DNA from: an uncultured Flavobacteriaceae bacterium
Lineage (GTDB): Bacteria > Bacteroidota > Bacteroidia > Flavobacteriales > Flavobacteriaceae
NCBI GenBank assembly: GCA_943788165.1
Contig: CALSPF010000003.1
Span: 248,001 to 312,000 of the forward strand
Length of the DNA: 64,000 nt
Direction: 5' to 3'
Part shown: piece after piece, positions 18,750-27,347 of the stretch
How the letters are laid out: each line of letters starts with the position of its first letter
How positions within the stretch are numbered: position 1 is the first letter of the stretch
The notes under the pieces: model-generated
What the model saw: only the letters and a program-made list of their open reading frames with translations
What the model was told of the DNA's origin: nothing
Databases searched by the model: none
Translations under genes and position numbers: made by a program

Positions 18750-19748
18750 ATGATACCTACACAACGTACTTGGCGGGATGCCCTTTTATTGATTTTAAAA
18801 GGAATGGCCATGGGAACAGCCAACAAAATTCCAGGGGTTTCGGGTGGTATCATTGCGCTAGCAGCTGGCTTTTATGAGGAATTGATTTATTCCTTCTCCC
18901 GACTAGACATCAAAGCGTTAAAACTATTGTTCAATGAAGGCTTTTCGGCCTTTTACAAACGCATCAATGGACATTTCTTGGTGCTCCTTTTTGGCGGAGT
19001 TGCCCTAAGTTTTTTTAGCGCATCATTAATCCTCGATTATTTTCTTAACCGCACTCCAAAACTAGTCTTAGGTACCTTTTTAGGGATGATTGTGGCCTCT
19101 ATGTTTTACATTTGGAAAGATCTATCTAAATACAGTTATCGGGAATACCTCAGCAATTGCATTGGAATGCTCTTGGGACTCTGTCTATTGTGGGTCAATC
19201 CTGGGGATGAAAACGACCATTGGCTTTTTGTTTTCTTCTGTGGAATGGTCAGTATAGTTGGGATGACACTACCTGGATTGTCGGGTTCATTACTGCTCCT
19301 TATCTTGGGTAATTACATCCTCCTTCTGGTCGATTCGGTCAATGCACTTTTTTATACACTTACTGACCTACTAGGAGGTAATGGATGGGGCATGGAAGAC
19401 CCCGAAAGAAGAAGGCTGCTGGGTGTACTCCTGTTTTTTACTCTTGGATCTGGAGCTGGATTGGTTTTCTTTTCAAAAGTGTTAGAGATCGTCTTGCGGC
19501 ACTACAAAAACATTACCATTTCCACCCTAGTGGGTTTCATCATTGGATCGCTAGGAGCTGTTTGGCCTTGGACGGGGAAAACAACTCAGGCAAATGAGGG
19601 ACTTTGGAAAATAGCCACTACCCCACACAAAAGTTTTTATTTCCCAAACCTTGGCGATACAACGACACTAAATGTTGTATTTTTTATACTTTTGGGCGCA
19701 GGGATCGTCATTGTTTTAGAACACTATGGAAAACAACAAACAACGTAA
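18750..19748 (+). CDS. DUF368 membrane protein, second tandem copy
   Basis: The 332-residue protein shares the layout of its upstream neighbour, with KGMAMGTANKIPGVSGG near residue 15 and MTLPGLSGSLL near residue 170, so the pair arose by duplication. The copies are now well diverged. In this one the first loop reads TANKIPGVSGGI instead of AADIVPGVSGGT, replacing an acidic residue by Asn-Lys. It may form a heterodimer with the first copy or have another lipid substrate; neither can be decided here. Its end overlaps the aroE start by 23 bases. Confidence 0.85.
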   Translation: MIPTQRTWRDALLLILKGMAMGTANKIPGVSGGIIALAAGFYEELIYSFSRLDIKALKLLFNEGFSAFYKRINGHFLVLLFGGVALSFFSASLILDYFLNRTPKLVLGTFLGMIVASMFYIWKDLSKYSYREYLSNCIGMLLGLCLLWVNPGDENDHWLFVFFCGMVSIVGMTLPGLSGSLLLLILGNYILLLVDSVNALFYTLTDLLGGNGWGMEDPERRRLLGVLLFFTLGSGAGLVFFSKVLEIVLRHYKNITISTLVGFIIGSLGAVWPWTGKTTQANEGLWKIATTPHKSFYFPNLGDTTTLNVVFFILLGAGIVIVLEHYGKQQTT

Positions 19749-20475
19749 ATTTGGGTTACTGGGGAAGGATATTGACTATTCCTTTTCACGGAATTATTTC
19801 ACTGAAAAATTTGCACGCGAAAACTACCAAAACCACCAATATGACAATTATGATTGTGCATCGGTAGCCGAAGTTTTGGCCACCATTGAGCGAAATGATT
19901 TAGCTGGTTTAAACGTAACCATTCCCTACAAAGAAAATGTGATCCAAGCCATGGACTCGCTTTCTCCCCAAGCAGCAAAAATTGGAGCCGTAAACACCAT
20001 CCTATTTGGCGATGACGGTCAGCGAGAAGGGCATAACACCGACGCTTATGGCTTCGAGAGAGCACTTTTTGACCAATGGAATCCCAACACACAGAAAGCC
20101 CTTATTTTGGGAACTGGTGGGGCTTCAAAAGCCGTGAAATATGTTTTAGAACGGCACAACATTCAGCCACAATATGTCTCTCGTACTGCTGGAGAACAGA
20201 GTATCAGCTATGACCAGCTAAATCCATCTCTACTCCAAACACATTTACTCATCATCAACTGTACCCCCTTAGGAACTTTTCCTAAGGTAGAAGAAGCGCC
20301 AGCGATCGATTACAGCCAACTTACCGCAGAACATTTTTTGTTTGATTTAATTTACAATCCTGCCGAAACGAAATTCATGCAATTGGGGCGAAAAAATGGG
20401 GCAAAAGCAGCCAATGGATCCCAGATGTTGATTCATCAGGCAGAACGTTCATGGGAACTTTGGAACGGGCGTTAG
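19726..20475 (+). CDS. aroE: Shikimate dehydrogenase
   Basis: The enzyme reduces 3-dehydroshikimate to shikimate with NADPH in the chorismate pathway to aromatic amino acids. The 249-residue protein has the N-terminal FGLLGKDIDYSFSRNYF substrate loop, NVTIPYK with catalytic K69, HNTDAYG with D106, and the dinucleotide-binding LILGTGGASKAVKYVL. It is slightly shorter than the usual 270 or so residues, as in many Bacteroidota. The start overlaps the second DUF368 gene by 23 bases, and no later Met would keep the GKDIDYSFS region, so this start is well supported. Confidence 0.93.
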   Translation: MENNKQRKFGLLGKDIDYSFSRNYFTEKFARENYQNHQYDNYDCASVAEVLATIERNDLAGLNVTIPYKENVIQAMDSLSPQAAKIGAVNTILFGDDGQREGHNTDAYGFERALFDQWNPNTQKALILGTGGASKAVKYVLERHNIQPQYVSRTAGEQSISYDQLNPSLLQTHLLIINCTPLGTFPKVEEAPAIDYSQLTAEHFLFDLIYNPAETKFMQLGRKNGAKAANGSQMLIHQAERSWELWNGR

Positions 20476-20524
20476 GCATTGAAAAATTTTTTGTATTTTT
20501 AAGGATACTAAAAACCACTTTGTC

Positions 20525-22477
20525 ATGCAAATGGAGCCTACTATGTCACCTGAGGAAAACTTGAATTCCACTGAAAATCAAGGTGAAGAAAAAACACCTT
20601 CAGTGGAAGAAAACACAATACCTCCTGAAAAGGAGGCAAATACAACTGCTGTCCCAAACGCTGAGGAGGAGAAAAAGGAAGTTGTAAAAGAAACTGAATC
20701 CGAAATAGTTCTAAAGCTCGACGAATTGTCCCTTGAAGAATACCCCGCTCTGATAGACAAAATTCTCAAAAATGAGCAATGGATGAAATTAGGAACTCAG
20801 GTAAGGGAGTTACAAGCTTCCTTCGAAAAGAAATTTCAATTAAAAGTCCACGAAAAAAAAGAAGCCTTTATTGCTGAAGGAGGAAATGAAATAGATTTTT
20901 ATTTCGCACCAGAATACAAGAAAAACTTTAGTTTCTTGTTAAAAGAATACAAAAATAAAAAAGGACAACACTTTAGAGAAATTGAGGCAAACCAGAAGGT
21001 AAACCTCAGTAGAAAAAAGGAAATCATTGAGGAGATCAAAAAACTGATCGATCAAAGTGAACACAATTCAACTTCTTACAAACAGTTCAAAAGCCTACAA
21101 GAAGCGTTTCACAATACGGGACAAGTACCCCGTGCAGATAGCAATAACATTTGGCAGACCTACAAATTCCATGTAGAAAGATTTTATGACTTTCTCCATT
21201 TGAATCGGGACCTGCGAGATGCCGACTTTAAACACAATTATGCAGAGAAATTAAAAATTATAGAACGTGTAGAAGAATTGGCGCAGCATACAGATGTCAT
21301 TGCTTCTATACGTGAGCTCAACAATCTACATCGCCTCTGGAAGAACGATCTGGGCCCTGTTGCCCGCGAACATCGAGATGATTTATGGAATCGTTTTCAA
21401 GCAGCAACCAAATCAATACACCACCTAAAAAACGAGTACAACAAGAACATCGATAGCATTCAAGATGATAATCTTGCGATAAAAGACGGAGTCTTGAACG
21501 AAATTACTAAACTCCTCGAAAACAAACCAGAGAACCACAATGCATGGCAAAATGCCATTAAGAAAGTGAATGCCCTTAAAGAAAAATTTCATGCTGTGGG
21601 ACGTGTTCCCAAATCAGAAAACAAACGTTTGTGGAATAGTTTTCGTGAATTGAGCCGACAATTCAATCAGGACAAAAACTACTTTTACAAGCAACAAAAG
21701 GCAGAAGAAAAAGGGTTTGTCGACGCTAAACGCGCCTTGATTGACGAAGTGAAAATAATTTTAGATGATCCTAATTACCGTGACCACATAAACCGCATGA
21801 AAGCCGTGCAAAACGATTGGAAAAAGACAGGTCGTATCTCCCGCAAACTGTCCATTAAACTGTGGGAAGAGTTCAAAACGCTGACCAATCTATACTTTGA
21901 CCGACTCACAAACAAGGTAGAAGTCCTCTCGGCAGAAGATCAGGCAAAGCTTGCCTCTCAGACAAATTTCGTGGAACAAGTTCTCAAAACAGAAGCACCC
22001 ACCACACCCAAAAAATTAGAAACCTTTATCGAAGAACAGGTGGAACAATGGCAGGGACTTAACCCAAATGCTACCTCTCCAGCCCAACGGAAGTTAATCA
22101 ATCATTTGGTAGGGCTTTGGGACGCAACTTCTCTTTCTACAAAAGAAAAAGCAGCACATAAATTTGCTACTCAACTGAGTCTCATCAAAAATGATGTAGA
22201 TGCACTCAATAAAGAGCATGCAGTGCAGAAAAAGAAAATTGATGAAATTAGTACAGAGCTTATTCAGTTGCAAAACAACCTGCAATTTTTCAGTAACAGC
22301 AGCAGCGACAATCCAATGGTTGTAGAGGTCAATAAAAAAATTGAACAACTGTCCAAACAAAAAGAAGTGTTGAGCGAGAAAACCAATGCGGTCAAATCTT
22401 TTGTGCGTAGCCTAAACAAACAAAATGATGAAGCGGCCACTGAAACTTCAGAAAACACGGAAGCTGGGGAGGATTAA
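20525..22477 (+). CDS. DUF349-repeat protein
   Basis: The 650-residue protein starts with an acidic, Glu-rich disordered tail (1-65). At least five DUF349 helical repeats follow (about 140-470), each centred on a W-K-x-x-G-x-V-P/R pattern, for example HAVGRVPKSENKRLWNSFRE and WKKTGRISRKLSIKLWEEFK. The C-terminus (about 560-635) is a coiled coil. There is no signal peptide or membrane segment, so it should be cytosolic. DUF349 has no firm biochemical function. The start could also be at 20531 or 20543. The stop shares the four bases TTAA with the stop of the reversed M28 peptidase frame. Confidence 0.85.
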   Translation: MQMEPTMSPEENLNSTENQGEEKTPSVEENTIPPEKEANTTAVPNAEEEKKEVVKETESEIVLKLDELSLEEYPALIDKILKNEQWMKLGTQVRELQASFEKKFQLKVHEKKEAFIAEGGNEIDFYFAPEYKKNFSFLLKEYKNKKGQHFREIEANQKVNLSRKKEIIEEIKKLIDQSEHNSTSYKQFKSLQEAFHNTGQVPRADSNNIWQTYKFHVERFYDFLHLNRDLRDADFKHNYAEKLKIIERVEELAQHTDVIASIRELNNLHRLWKNDLGPVAREHRDDLWNRFQAATKSIHHLKNEYNKNIDSIQDDNLAIKDGVLNEITKLLENKPENHNAWQNAIKKVNALKEKFHAVGRVPKSENKRLWNSFRELSRQFNQDKNYFYKQQKAEEKGFVDAKRALIDEVKIILDDPNYRDHINRMKAVQNDWKKTGRISRKLSIKLWEEFKTLTNLYFDRLTNKVEVLSAEDQAKLASQTNFVEQVLKTEAPTTPKKLETFIEEQVEQWQGLNPNATSPAQRKLINHLVGLWDATSLSTKEKAAHKFATQLSLIKNDVDALNKEHAVQKKKIDEISTELIQLQNNLQFFSNSSSDNPMVVEVNKKIEQLSKQKEVLSEKTNAVKSFVRSLNKQNDEAATETSENTEAGED

Positions 22478-23592
22478 TCAATTGTCATTGACTTTTCTTC
22501 TTCTTGAAGAAACAAATGGATTAATTGATACATCTCATGTAACTTTTGTGGATCTACCATTATAATGTTATCGCGAAAGCCGTGAAGGCTCCCTACAGGA
22601 AGCAACACTGTACTGGCAACATAATCCCCTACATCCAACAATTCACAGGCAGAAAAATTAATGACCTTCGTAGATTTATTTTTAGTGAAATAACTACGTT
22701 GCGGCAGGAAACTCCCAAGAAAATTGTATTTAAAGCTGCGATAAAAATCCAATCCAAAATTGGACTTTTTAAAGGGTACATAATCTCCCCCGCCAATTGC
22801 TGGTATAATTCCTCTACCTAGATCAATCGAATTTTTACTTGCTACAAAGATTGCTAACTCCTCTAAAGAGTTTTAGCTAATTTTATAAACACAGTTTTGC
22901 TTTCCTTTCACGCCAAATACCTCAACATTGACGACAAACTTAATTTTGTCAGATTCTTCAAGATACAATCGAGCAACATGCGTTCGTGAACCCCTCAGTC
23001 CTGATTCTTCGGATCCGGCAAGCAATATTCGATAACTATATTCATTTACTCTTTCTGATAAAGATTTAGCCAACTGAAGTGCTACTGCCACACCGGTGGT
23101 GTTATCAATTGCGCCCTGAGTTGTATAGGACCACGAAATGAGTGGATCCAATCAGCCATTTAAATAAATGCTAGTGATTTTCAATGGATTAAGGTCAGCT
23201 TTATCATAATGCGCTACTAGGTAAATTAGCGAATCTGATTTTCCGGGAATCTCGACAATAATATTTTTCTGAACACTCAGTCAATCGATACGCTCTTGTC
23301 GGGTGTTTTCATACAAACCATAGTCACTCAAACGTTCAAGAATTACTTTTTTCCGGTAATGATTCCCGCCAGCATTAATGATTTCTTCAACAGATCCTAC
23401 CAGTCCAGTAAACTCATTTGAAGCAGAGGCTTTTTTCTCATATGCTAAGGGTATCTTGTGATAAATCGCACCACATTGTACAAATAATACAAGCAGGATA
23501 ATAAAAATCACTTTACTTCGATAGCTGGAAGCAAATTGATGTACCTCTTTAGTGTTCTCAACAATCTCCTTGGGAAAGCGTTGTTTTTTCAT
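22474..23592 (-). pseudogene. M28-family metallopeptidase gene with three in-frame stop codons
   Basis: One continuous minus-strand frame of 373 codons reads as a membrane-anchored or lipoprotein-like M28 zinc peptidase, but is cut by TGA at codon 104 (23281-23283), TGA at codon 147 (23152-23154) and TAA at codon 240 (22873-22875). All pieces stay in the same frame and there is no indel. The N-terminal part has a hydrophobic segment (FIILLVLFVQCG). M28 landmarks remain: LVAHYD, GAIDNTTGV and GSEESGLRGS. The fourth metal ligand reads NVEVFG where the family usually has Asp, and the fifth reads GGGDYVPF where His is usual. The first segment could give a 103-residue fragment. It is the last gene of the ruvX-def-DUF5606-mazG group. 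I judge it a recent pseudogene. Confidence 0.85.
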
Positions 23593-23629
23593 GATAAGAT
23601 TTTGGTCTCAACAAGGTAATAAAAAATAA

Positions 23630-24403
23630 TTACTGCTGCTTCGCCTCTTCCCAATAGACGTCCATTTCGGCCAGGCTCATCTCTTGCAAGGACTTACCAA
23701 TCTCCTTGGCTTTGGCTTCTAGATAGGTGAAACGTTTGGTGAATTTTTGGTTGGTGCGTTCTAAGGCTGTATCCGGATTAATTTTGAGGAAACGGGCATA
23801 ATTGATCATGGAAAAAAGTACATCGCCAAACTCGGCTTCCATGTCTTTTTGAGAACCCTTTTTCACCTCAGACTGGAATTCGTTCAATTCTTCTTCGACC
23901 TTTTCCCAGACCTGTTCGGGTTTTTCCCAGTCAAAACCAACTCCGGCAACTTTGTCTTGAATGCGTTGGGCTTTCACCAAGGCCGGTAAACCTTTGGGGA
24001 CCCCCTCCAACACACTTTTCTTACCTTCTTTGAGTTTGAGGGCTTCCCAATTGCGTTTCACATCTTTCTCATTTTCAACCTTCAAATCCCCATAGATATG
24101 TGGGTGTCGATAAATGAGTTTCTCGGAGATGGAGGTAGCGACATCGCCTATGTCAAAGGCCTTTTCCTCGCTGCCCAGTTTGGCATAGAAGGCAATGTGG
24201 AGGAGTAAATCCCCCAATTCATTTTTAATTTCTTTCAGATTGCGGTCTAGAATAGCATCACCCAACTCATAGGTTTCTTCTATGGTTAAGTGACGTAAAG
24301 ACTCAAAGGTTTGCATACGATCCCAAGGGCATTGTTCCCTTAGCTCATCCATAATGGTGAGTAGGCGATCGATGGCAAGCAGTTGATCTTTCCGTTTATT
24401 CAT
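23630..24403 (-). CDS. mazG: Nucleoside triphosphate pyrophosphohydrolase
   Basis: MazG hydrolyses (d)NTPs to the monophosphate and pyrophosphate. The 257-residue protein has two MazG folds. The first has the EETYELGDAI helix and LGDLLLHIAFYAKLG; the second has VEEELNEFQSE and FGDVLFSMINYARF. The conserved HLTIEETYE and the aspartate-rich helices supply the Mg2+ site. Length matches the two-domain E. coli type. Its start overlaps the end of the DUF5606 gene by 8 bases. The disrupted M28 gene follows after a 37-base gap. Confidence 0.93.
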   Translation of the reverse strand: MNKRKDQLLAIDRLLTIMDELREQCPWDRMQTFESLRHLTIEETYELGDAILDRNLKEIKNELGDLLLHIAFYAKLGSEEKAFDIGDVATSISEKLIYRHPHIYGDLKVENEKDVKRNWEALKLKEGKKSVLEGVPKGLPALVKAQRIQDKVAGVGFDWEKPEQVWEKVEEELNEFQSEVKKGSQKDMEAEFGDVLFSMINYARFLKINPDTALERTNQKFTKRFTYLEAKAKEIGKSLQEMSLAEMDVYWEEAKQQ

Positions 24404-24851
24404 CTGAAGAGGTCTCTTCTTTTAAAGGTACTTCCTCTTGGCTATCTTCTTCAGTAGTATCGGCTACAAAAACCTGTGGCACTTTTTCGACCAAAATATT
24501 GTACCATTGAATGATTTTCTTGATATCAGAAGGATAGACACGTTCTTCGTCATAATCCTGAAAAACATCAAAGAAATAGGCTTCCAACTCATCCGCAGGA
24601 GATTTTGGTTTAACAGAACACTGCTTCCCTACTTCTTTGGTGTGGATCATGGTCAATACCTCTTGCAAGGGGACTTCTTTTTCCAAACCATAGATGTTGA
24701 TTTCAGAAAGCAAGCTTACCTGATTACGCGCGTTGGCGTTGATGCGCTTACCGTCGACCAAGGAAGTGGCGACAACACCTGTTCGAGTTTGAGTGTGTAC
24801 TTCAAAAAGACCTGGACGGCCAGCAATTGAGATGATTTTATCGAGTTGCAT
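24396..24851 (-). CDS. DUF5606 domain protein
   Basis: The 151-residue protein starts with a compact domain (about 1-75) reading LDKIISIAGRPGLFEV and GLEKEVPLQEVLTMI, which I recognise as DUF5606. An acidic tail of Glu, Ser and Thr (about 125-151) follows. It has no signal peptide or membrane segment. The function is unknown. It lies between def (1-base gap) and mazG (8-base overlap), so it is made together with translation and nucleotide-cleaning genes. Confidence 0.8.
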   Translation of the reverse strand: MQLDKIISIAGRPGLFEVHTQTRTGVVATSLVDGKRINANARNQVSLLSEINIYGLEKEVPLQEVLTMIHTKEVGKQCSVKPKSPADELEAYFFDVFQDYDEERVYPSDIKKIIQWYNILVEKVPQVFVADTTEEDSQEEVPLKEETSSDE

Positions 24852-24852
24852 A

Positions 24853-25443
24853 TTATCGTTTTTTTGATTTCAAGGGAAACTTCATTTTGTAGTCAACTAC
24901 TATGTTTCCTTTGGTAATATTATTTAATTTCCCTTTGACCAAACGCTTTTTCAAGGGGGAGAGTTTATCGGTAAACAAAATTCCTTCTATATGGTCGTAT
25001 TCGTGTTGAATAACGCGTGCCGCTAAACCGGTATAGGTCTCGACATATTTCTTTCCCTTTTCGTCTTGGTAACGAATGGTGAGCTGTTCCTTTCGTTTCA
25101 CATCTTCGCGAACGTCGGGGATACTTAAACAGCCTTCATTAAAGGCCCATTCTTCTCCTATTTCTTCTTCAACTTCAGCATTAATAAAGACTTTTTTAAA
25201 GCCCTTAAGAGTGGTTTGTTCTTCAGGAGTAAGTTCTTCATCATCAGCAAAAGGAGTGGCATCAATCACAAACAGGCGTAAACCTAGACCAACCTGAGGG
25301 GCTGCCAAGCCTACTCCGCTGGCAGCATACATGGTTTCCCACATATTGTTAATTAGCGCATCGAGCCCTTCATAATCTGCTGGAATAGCAGCCGCTTTTT
25401 TCTTTAGGACTGGGGTCCCATAAGCAACTATTGGTAGTATCAT
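24853..25443 (-). CDS. def: Peptide deformylase
   Basis: The enzyme removes the formyl group from the initiator methionine of new proteins. The 196-residue protein has all three family motifs: GVGLAAPQVG, EGCLSIP (Cys is a metal ligand) and QHEYDHIEG (the two His ligands with the catalytic Glu). Its start overlaps the ruvX stop by 4 bases, and the DUF5606 gene begins one base after its stop. Confidence 0.96.
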   Translation of the reverse strand: MILPIVAYGTPVLKKKAAAIPADYEGLDALINNMWETMYAASGVGLAAPQVGLGLRLFVIDATPFADDEELTPEEQTTLKGFKKVFINAEVEEEIGEEWAFNEGCLSIPDVREDVKRKEQLTIRYQDEKGKKYVETYTGLAARVIQHEYDHIEGILFTDKLSPLKKRLVKGKLNNITKGNIVVDYKMKFPLKSKKR

Positions 25444-25871
25444 TTTTTATTCTTTGAGTGCAAAGATGCATCTAAATAGGATTGTAACAAAAGGGTTGCA
25501 GAAATCTTATCGACTAAACCCTTATTTTTTCGCTTTTCTTTTTTCAATCCCCCGTCCAACATCGACTGAAAAGCCATCTTTGAGGTAAAGCGTTCGTCAT
25601 GGCGTTCAATGGATAAAGTAGGCATTGCGTGAGATAATTTTTTAATGAAAGCCAGAATCTTAGGTTCAACTTCTGAGGGGGAATTATCCATTTGCTTGGG
25701 TAACCCAATCACACAGCGGTCGACAGCCTGCTCTTGACAATATTTTTTTAAAAATGGAATTAGCTCGGGTGTGGCTAGTGTGGTCAGGCCAGAAGCGATG
25801 ATTTGCATGGGATCTGTGGCTGCAATACCGGTGCGCTTTTCGCCAAAATCGAGTGCTATAATTATTCCCAT
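25440..25871 (-). CDS. ruvX: YqgF/RuvX-family Holliday junction resolvase-like nuclease
   Basis: The 143-residue protein has an RNase H-like fold starting GIIIALDFGEKRTGIAATD, which holds the first catalytic Asp. VIGLPKQMDNSPSEVEP and a DERFTSKMA segment follow, typical of YqgF. In E. coli this protein is needed for pre-16S rRNA end processing; a junction-resolving role is also proposed. A longer frame begins with TTG at 25877, but that codon lies inside the -7 promoter element, so the ATG at 25871 is chosen. It opens the ruvX-def-DUF5606-mazG group. Confidence 0.9.
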   Translation of the reverse strand: MGIIIALDFGEKRTGIAATDPMQIIASGLTTLATPELIPFLKKYCQEQAVDRCVIGLPKQMDNSPSEVEPKILAFIKKLSHAMPTLSIERHDERFTSKMAFQSMLDGGLKKEKRKNKGLVDKISATLLLQSYLDASLHSKNKK

Positions 25872-25874
25872 ACA

Positions 25875-25882
25875 CAAATATA
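25875..25882 (-). promoter_or_regulatory. -7 promoter element for the ruvX group
   Basis: TATATTTG on the minus strand matches TAnnTTTG exactly and is separated from the ruvX ATG by only 3 bases (TGT). The expected transcript would begin at the start codon. Confidence 0.65.
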
Positions 25883-25936
25883 CACCAACGGTTGTTGTTC
25901 CCTAAAAAAGGTAGCGAAAAAATGAATGAGAAGCCT

Positions 25937-25944
25937 TAAATTTG
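25937..25944 (+). promoter_or_regulatory. -7 promoter element for dapD
   Basis: TAAATTTG matches the -7 consensus exactly, 20 bases before the ATG at 25965. It lies inside the longest possible dapD frame, which argues against a start at 25926. Confidence 0.6.
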
Positions 25945-25964
25945 TACTTCAAAAATTGAACACC

Positions 25965-26771
25965 ATGAGAGAAATTATCGAAGCAGCTTGGGAAAACCGT
26001 TCCCTACTTGAAGAACAAAATACACAGGATACCATTCGTGCCGTTATTGAGCAATTAGACTTGGGGCAATTACGTGTGGCCGAACCAACCGAAAACGGCT
26101 GGCAAGTTAACGAATGGGTAAAAAAAGCAGTGGTCTTGTATTTCCCTATTCAAAAAATGGAAACCTTTCATGCTGGTCCAATGGAATTTCACGATAAAAT
26201 GCCCTTGAAAAAAGACTATGCTGCCAAAGGAATACGTGTTGTACCGCATGCGGTAGCCCGACAAGGTGCTTACATCTCCTCTGGCGTTATCTTAATGCCG
26301 AGTTATGTAAATATTGGCGCCTATGTTGACGAAGGAACCATGGTCGACACCTGGGCGACTGTTGGAAGCTGTGCGCAAATCGGAAAGAACGTTCACCTGA
26401 GTGGTGGAGTTGGTATTGGTGGAGTATTAGAGCCTTTACAGGCTGCACCCGTTATTATTGAAGACAATGCTTTTGTCGGATCACGTTGTATTGTGGTGGA
26501 AGGCGTTCATGTGGAAACCGAAGCTGTACTTGGCGCCAATGTAGTGCTTACGGCATCGACAAAGATCATTGATGTAACTGGTGATACACCAGTTGAATAC
26601 AAAGGGCGTGTACCTGCACGATCTGTAGTTATTCCTGGGAGTTACACCAAATCATTCCCATCTGGTGATTACCAAGTACCTTGTGCCTTAATCATCGGTC
26701 AGCGCAAAGAAAGTACAAACAAAAAAACTTCACTCAACGACGCTTTACGCGAACACAGTGTAGCCGTTTAA
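25965..26771 (+). CDS. dapD: 2,3,4,5-tetrahydropyridine-2,6-dicarboxylate N-succinyltransferase
   Basis: DapD uses succinyl-CoA to acylate tetrahydrodipicolinate in the diaminopimelate/lysine pathway. The 268-residue protein (from the ATG at 25965) has a short helical N-terminal domain and a left-handed beta-helix with hexapeptide repeats (about 105-215), including GAYVDEGTMVDTWATVGSCA and GGVGIGGVLEPLQAAPVIIE, the hallmark of DapD. Length fits. Together with lysA at 37016 it shows that the organism makes DAP by the succinylase route. It begins a group with tsaC, cca and ctaA. Confidence 0.95.
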   Translation: MREIIEAAWENRSLLEEQNTQDTIRAVIEQLDLGQLRVAEPTENGWQVNEWVKKAVVLYFPIQKMETFHAGPMEFHDKMPLKKDYAAKGIRVVPHAVARQGAYISSGVILMPSYVNIGAYVDEGTMVDTWATVGSCAQIGKNVHLSGGVGIGGVLEPLQAAPVIIEDNAFVGSRCIVVEGVHVETEAVLGANVVLTASTKIIDVTGDTPVEYKGRVPARSVVIPGSYTKSFPSGDYQVPCALIIGQRKESTNKKTSLNDALREHSVAV

Positions 26772-26780
26772 ACATTGCCT

Positions 26781-27347
26781 ATGGGTTTCACCGCTGAAAT
26801 CATTCAAAACGCATTAAATTCCCTTCAAGCAGAAGGCAGTATCCTTTACCCCACGGACACCATTTGGGGTATTGGATGTGATGCACGGTCGACTATTGGC
26901 GTGGAAAAAATATACGCCTTAAAACAGCGCGAAGATTCCAAGGCATTGATTTGTTTGGTAGCCGATGTAATGATGTTAGAAAAGTATGTTGGACCAATTG
27001 ATCAACAACTCATCCCCTATTTAGGCGAAGAACGACCAACCACCATTATTTACCCCAAGGTGGAAGGTATTAGCAATCGACTAAAAGCAGTAGATGGAAG
27101 TGTAGGCATTCGCATTGCAAAGGATGCTTTTTGTCAAGCACTCATCCAAGCTTTAGGTGCTCCCTTAATCTCGACTTCAGCCAACATTAGTGGAGCAAAC
27201 AGTCCAACTTCTTTTGATGAAATCACTGCAGAAATAACCGATGGCGTGGATGCCATTGTACCTTTGAAACAAAACGAAGAACAAACCCAAGTCTCCCGAA
27301 TAATTCGTTTGCAGGCCAACGGAGAAATAGAAATTTTACGTCCCTAA
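26781..27347 (+). CDS. tsaC: L-threonylcarbamoyladenylate synthase (Sua5/YciO/YrdC family)
   Basis: The enzyme makes threonylcarbamoyl-AMP from threonine, bicarbonate and ATP for the t6A modification of tRNAs. The 188-residue protein has ILYPTDTIWGIGCDA near the N-terminus, KQREDSKALICLVAD, and the ISTSANISGANSPTS segment of the family. It is a short YrdC-type protein without the Sua5 C-terminal domain. The chosen ATG at 26781 is 9 bases after the dapD stop; an in-frame TTG at 26775 is less likely. Its last base is the first base of the cca start. Confidence 0.88.
   Translation: MGFTAEIIQNALNSLQAEGSILYPTDTIWGIGCDARSTIGVEKIYALKQREDSKALICLVADVMMLEKYVGPIDQQLIPYLGEERPTTIIYPKVEGISNRLKAVDGSVGIRIAKDAFCQALIQALGAPLISTSANISGANSPTSFDEITAEITDGVDAIVPLKQNEEQTQVSRIIRLQANGEIEILRP

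Noticed and set aside
22546-22821. Plus-strand frame of 91 residues in the disrupted M28 gene
   Set aside because: The minus strand here encodes recognisable M28 peptidase sequence (GGGDYVPF, FLGSFLPQRS), so the plus frame is a shadow.
23152-23283. Reading TGA as Trp in the M28 gene
   Set aside because: Other genes here end with TGA (for example cinA and nrnA), and one of the three stops is TAA, so codon reassignment does not explain it.
24438-24830. Plus-strand frame of 130 residues inside the DUF5606 gene
   Set aside because: It is antisense to a coding gene in a well-supported operon, shows no motif, and has no promoter or initiation context.
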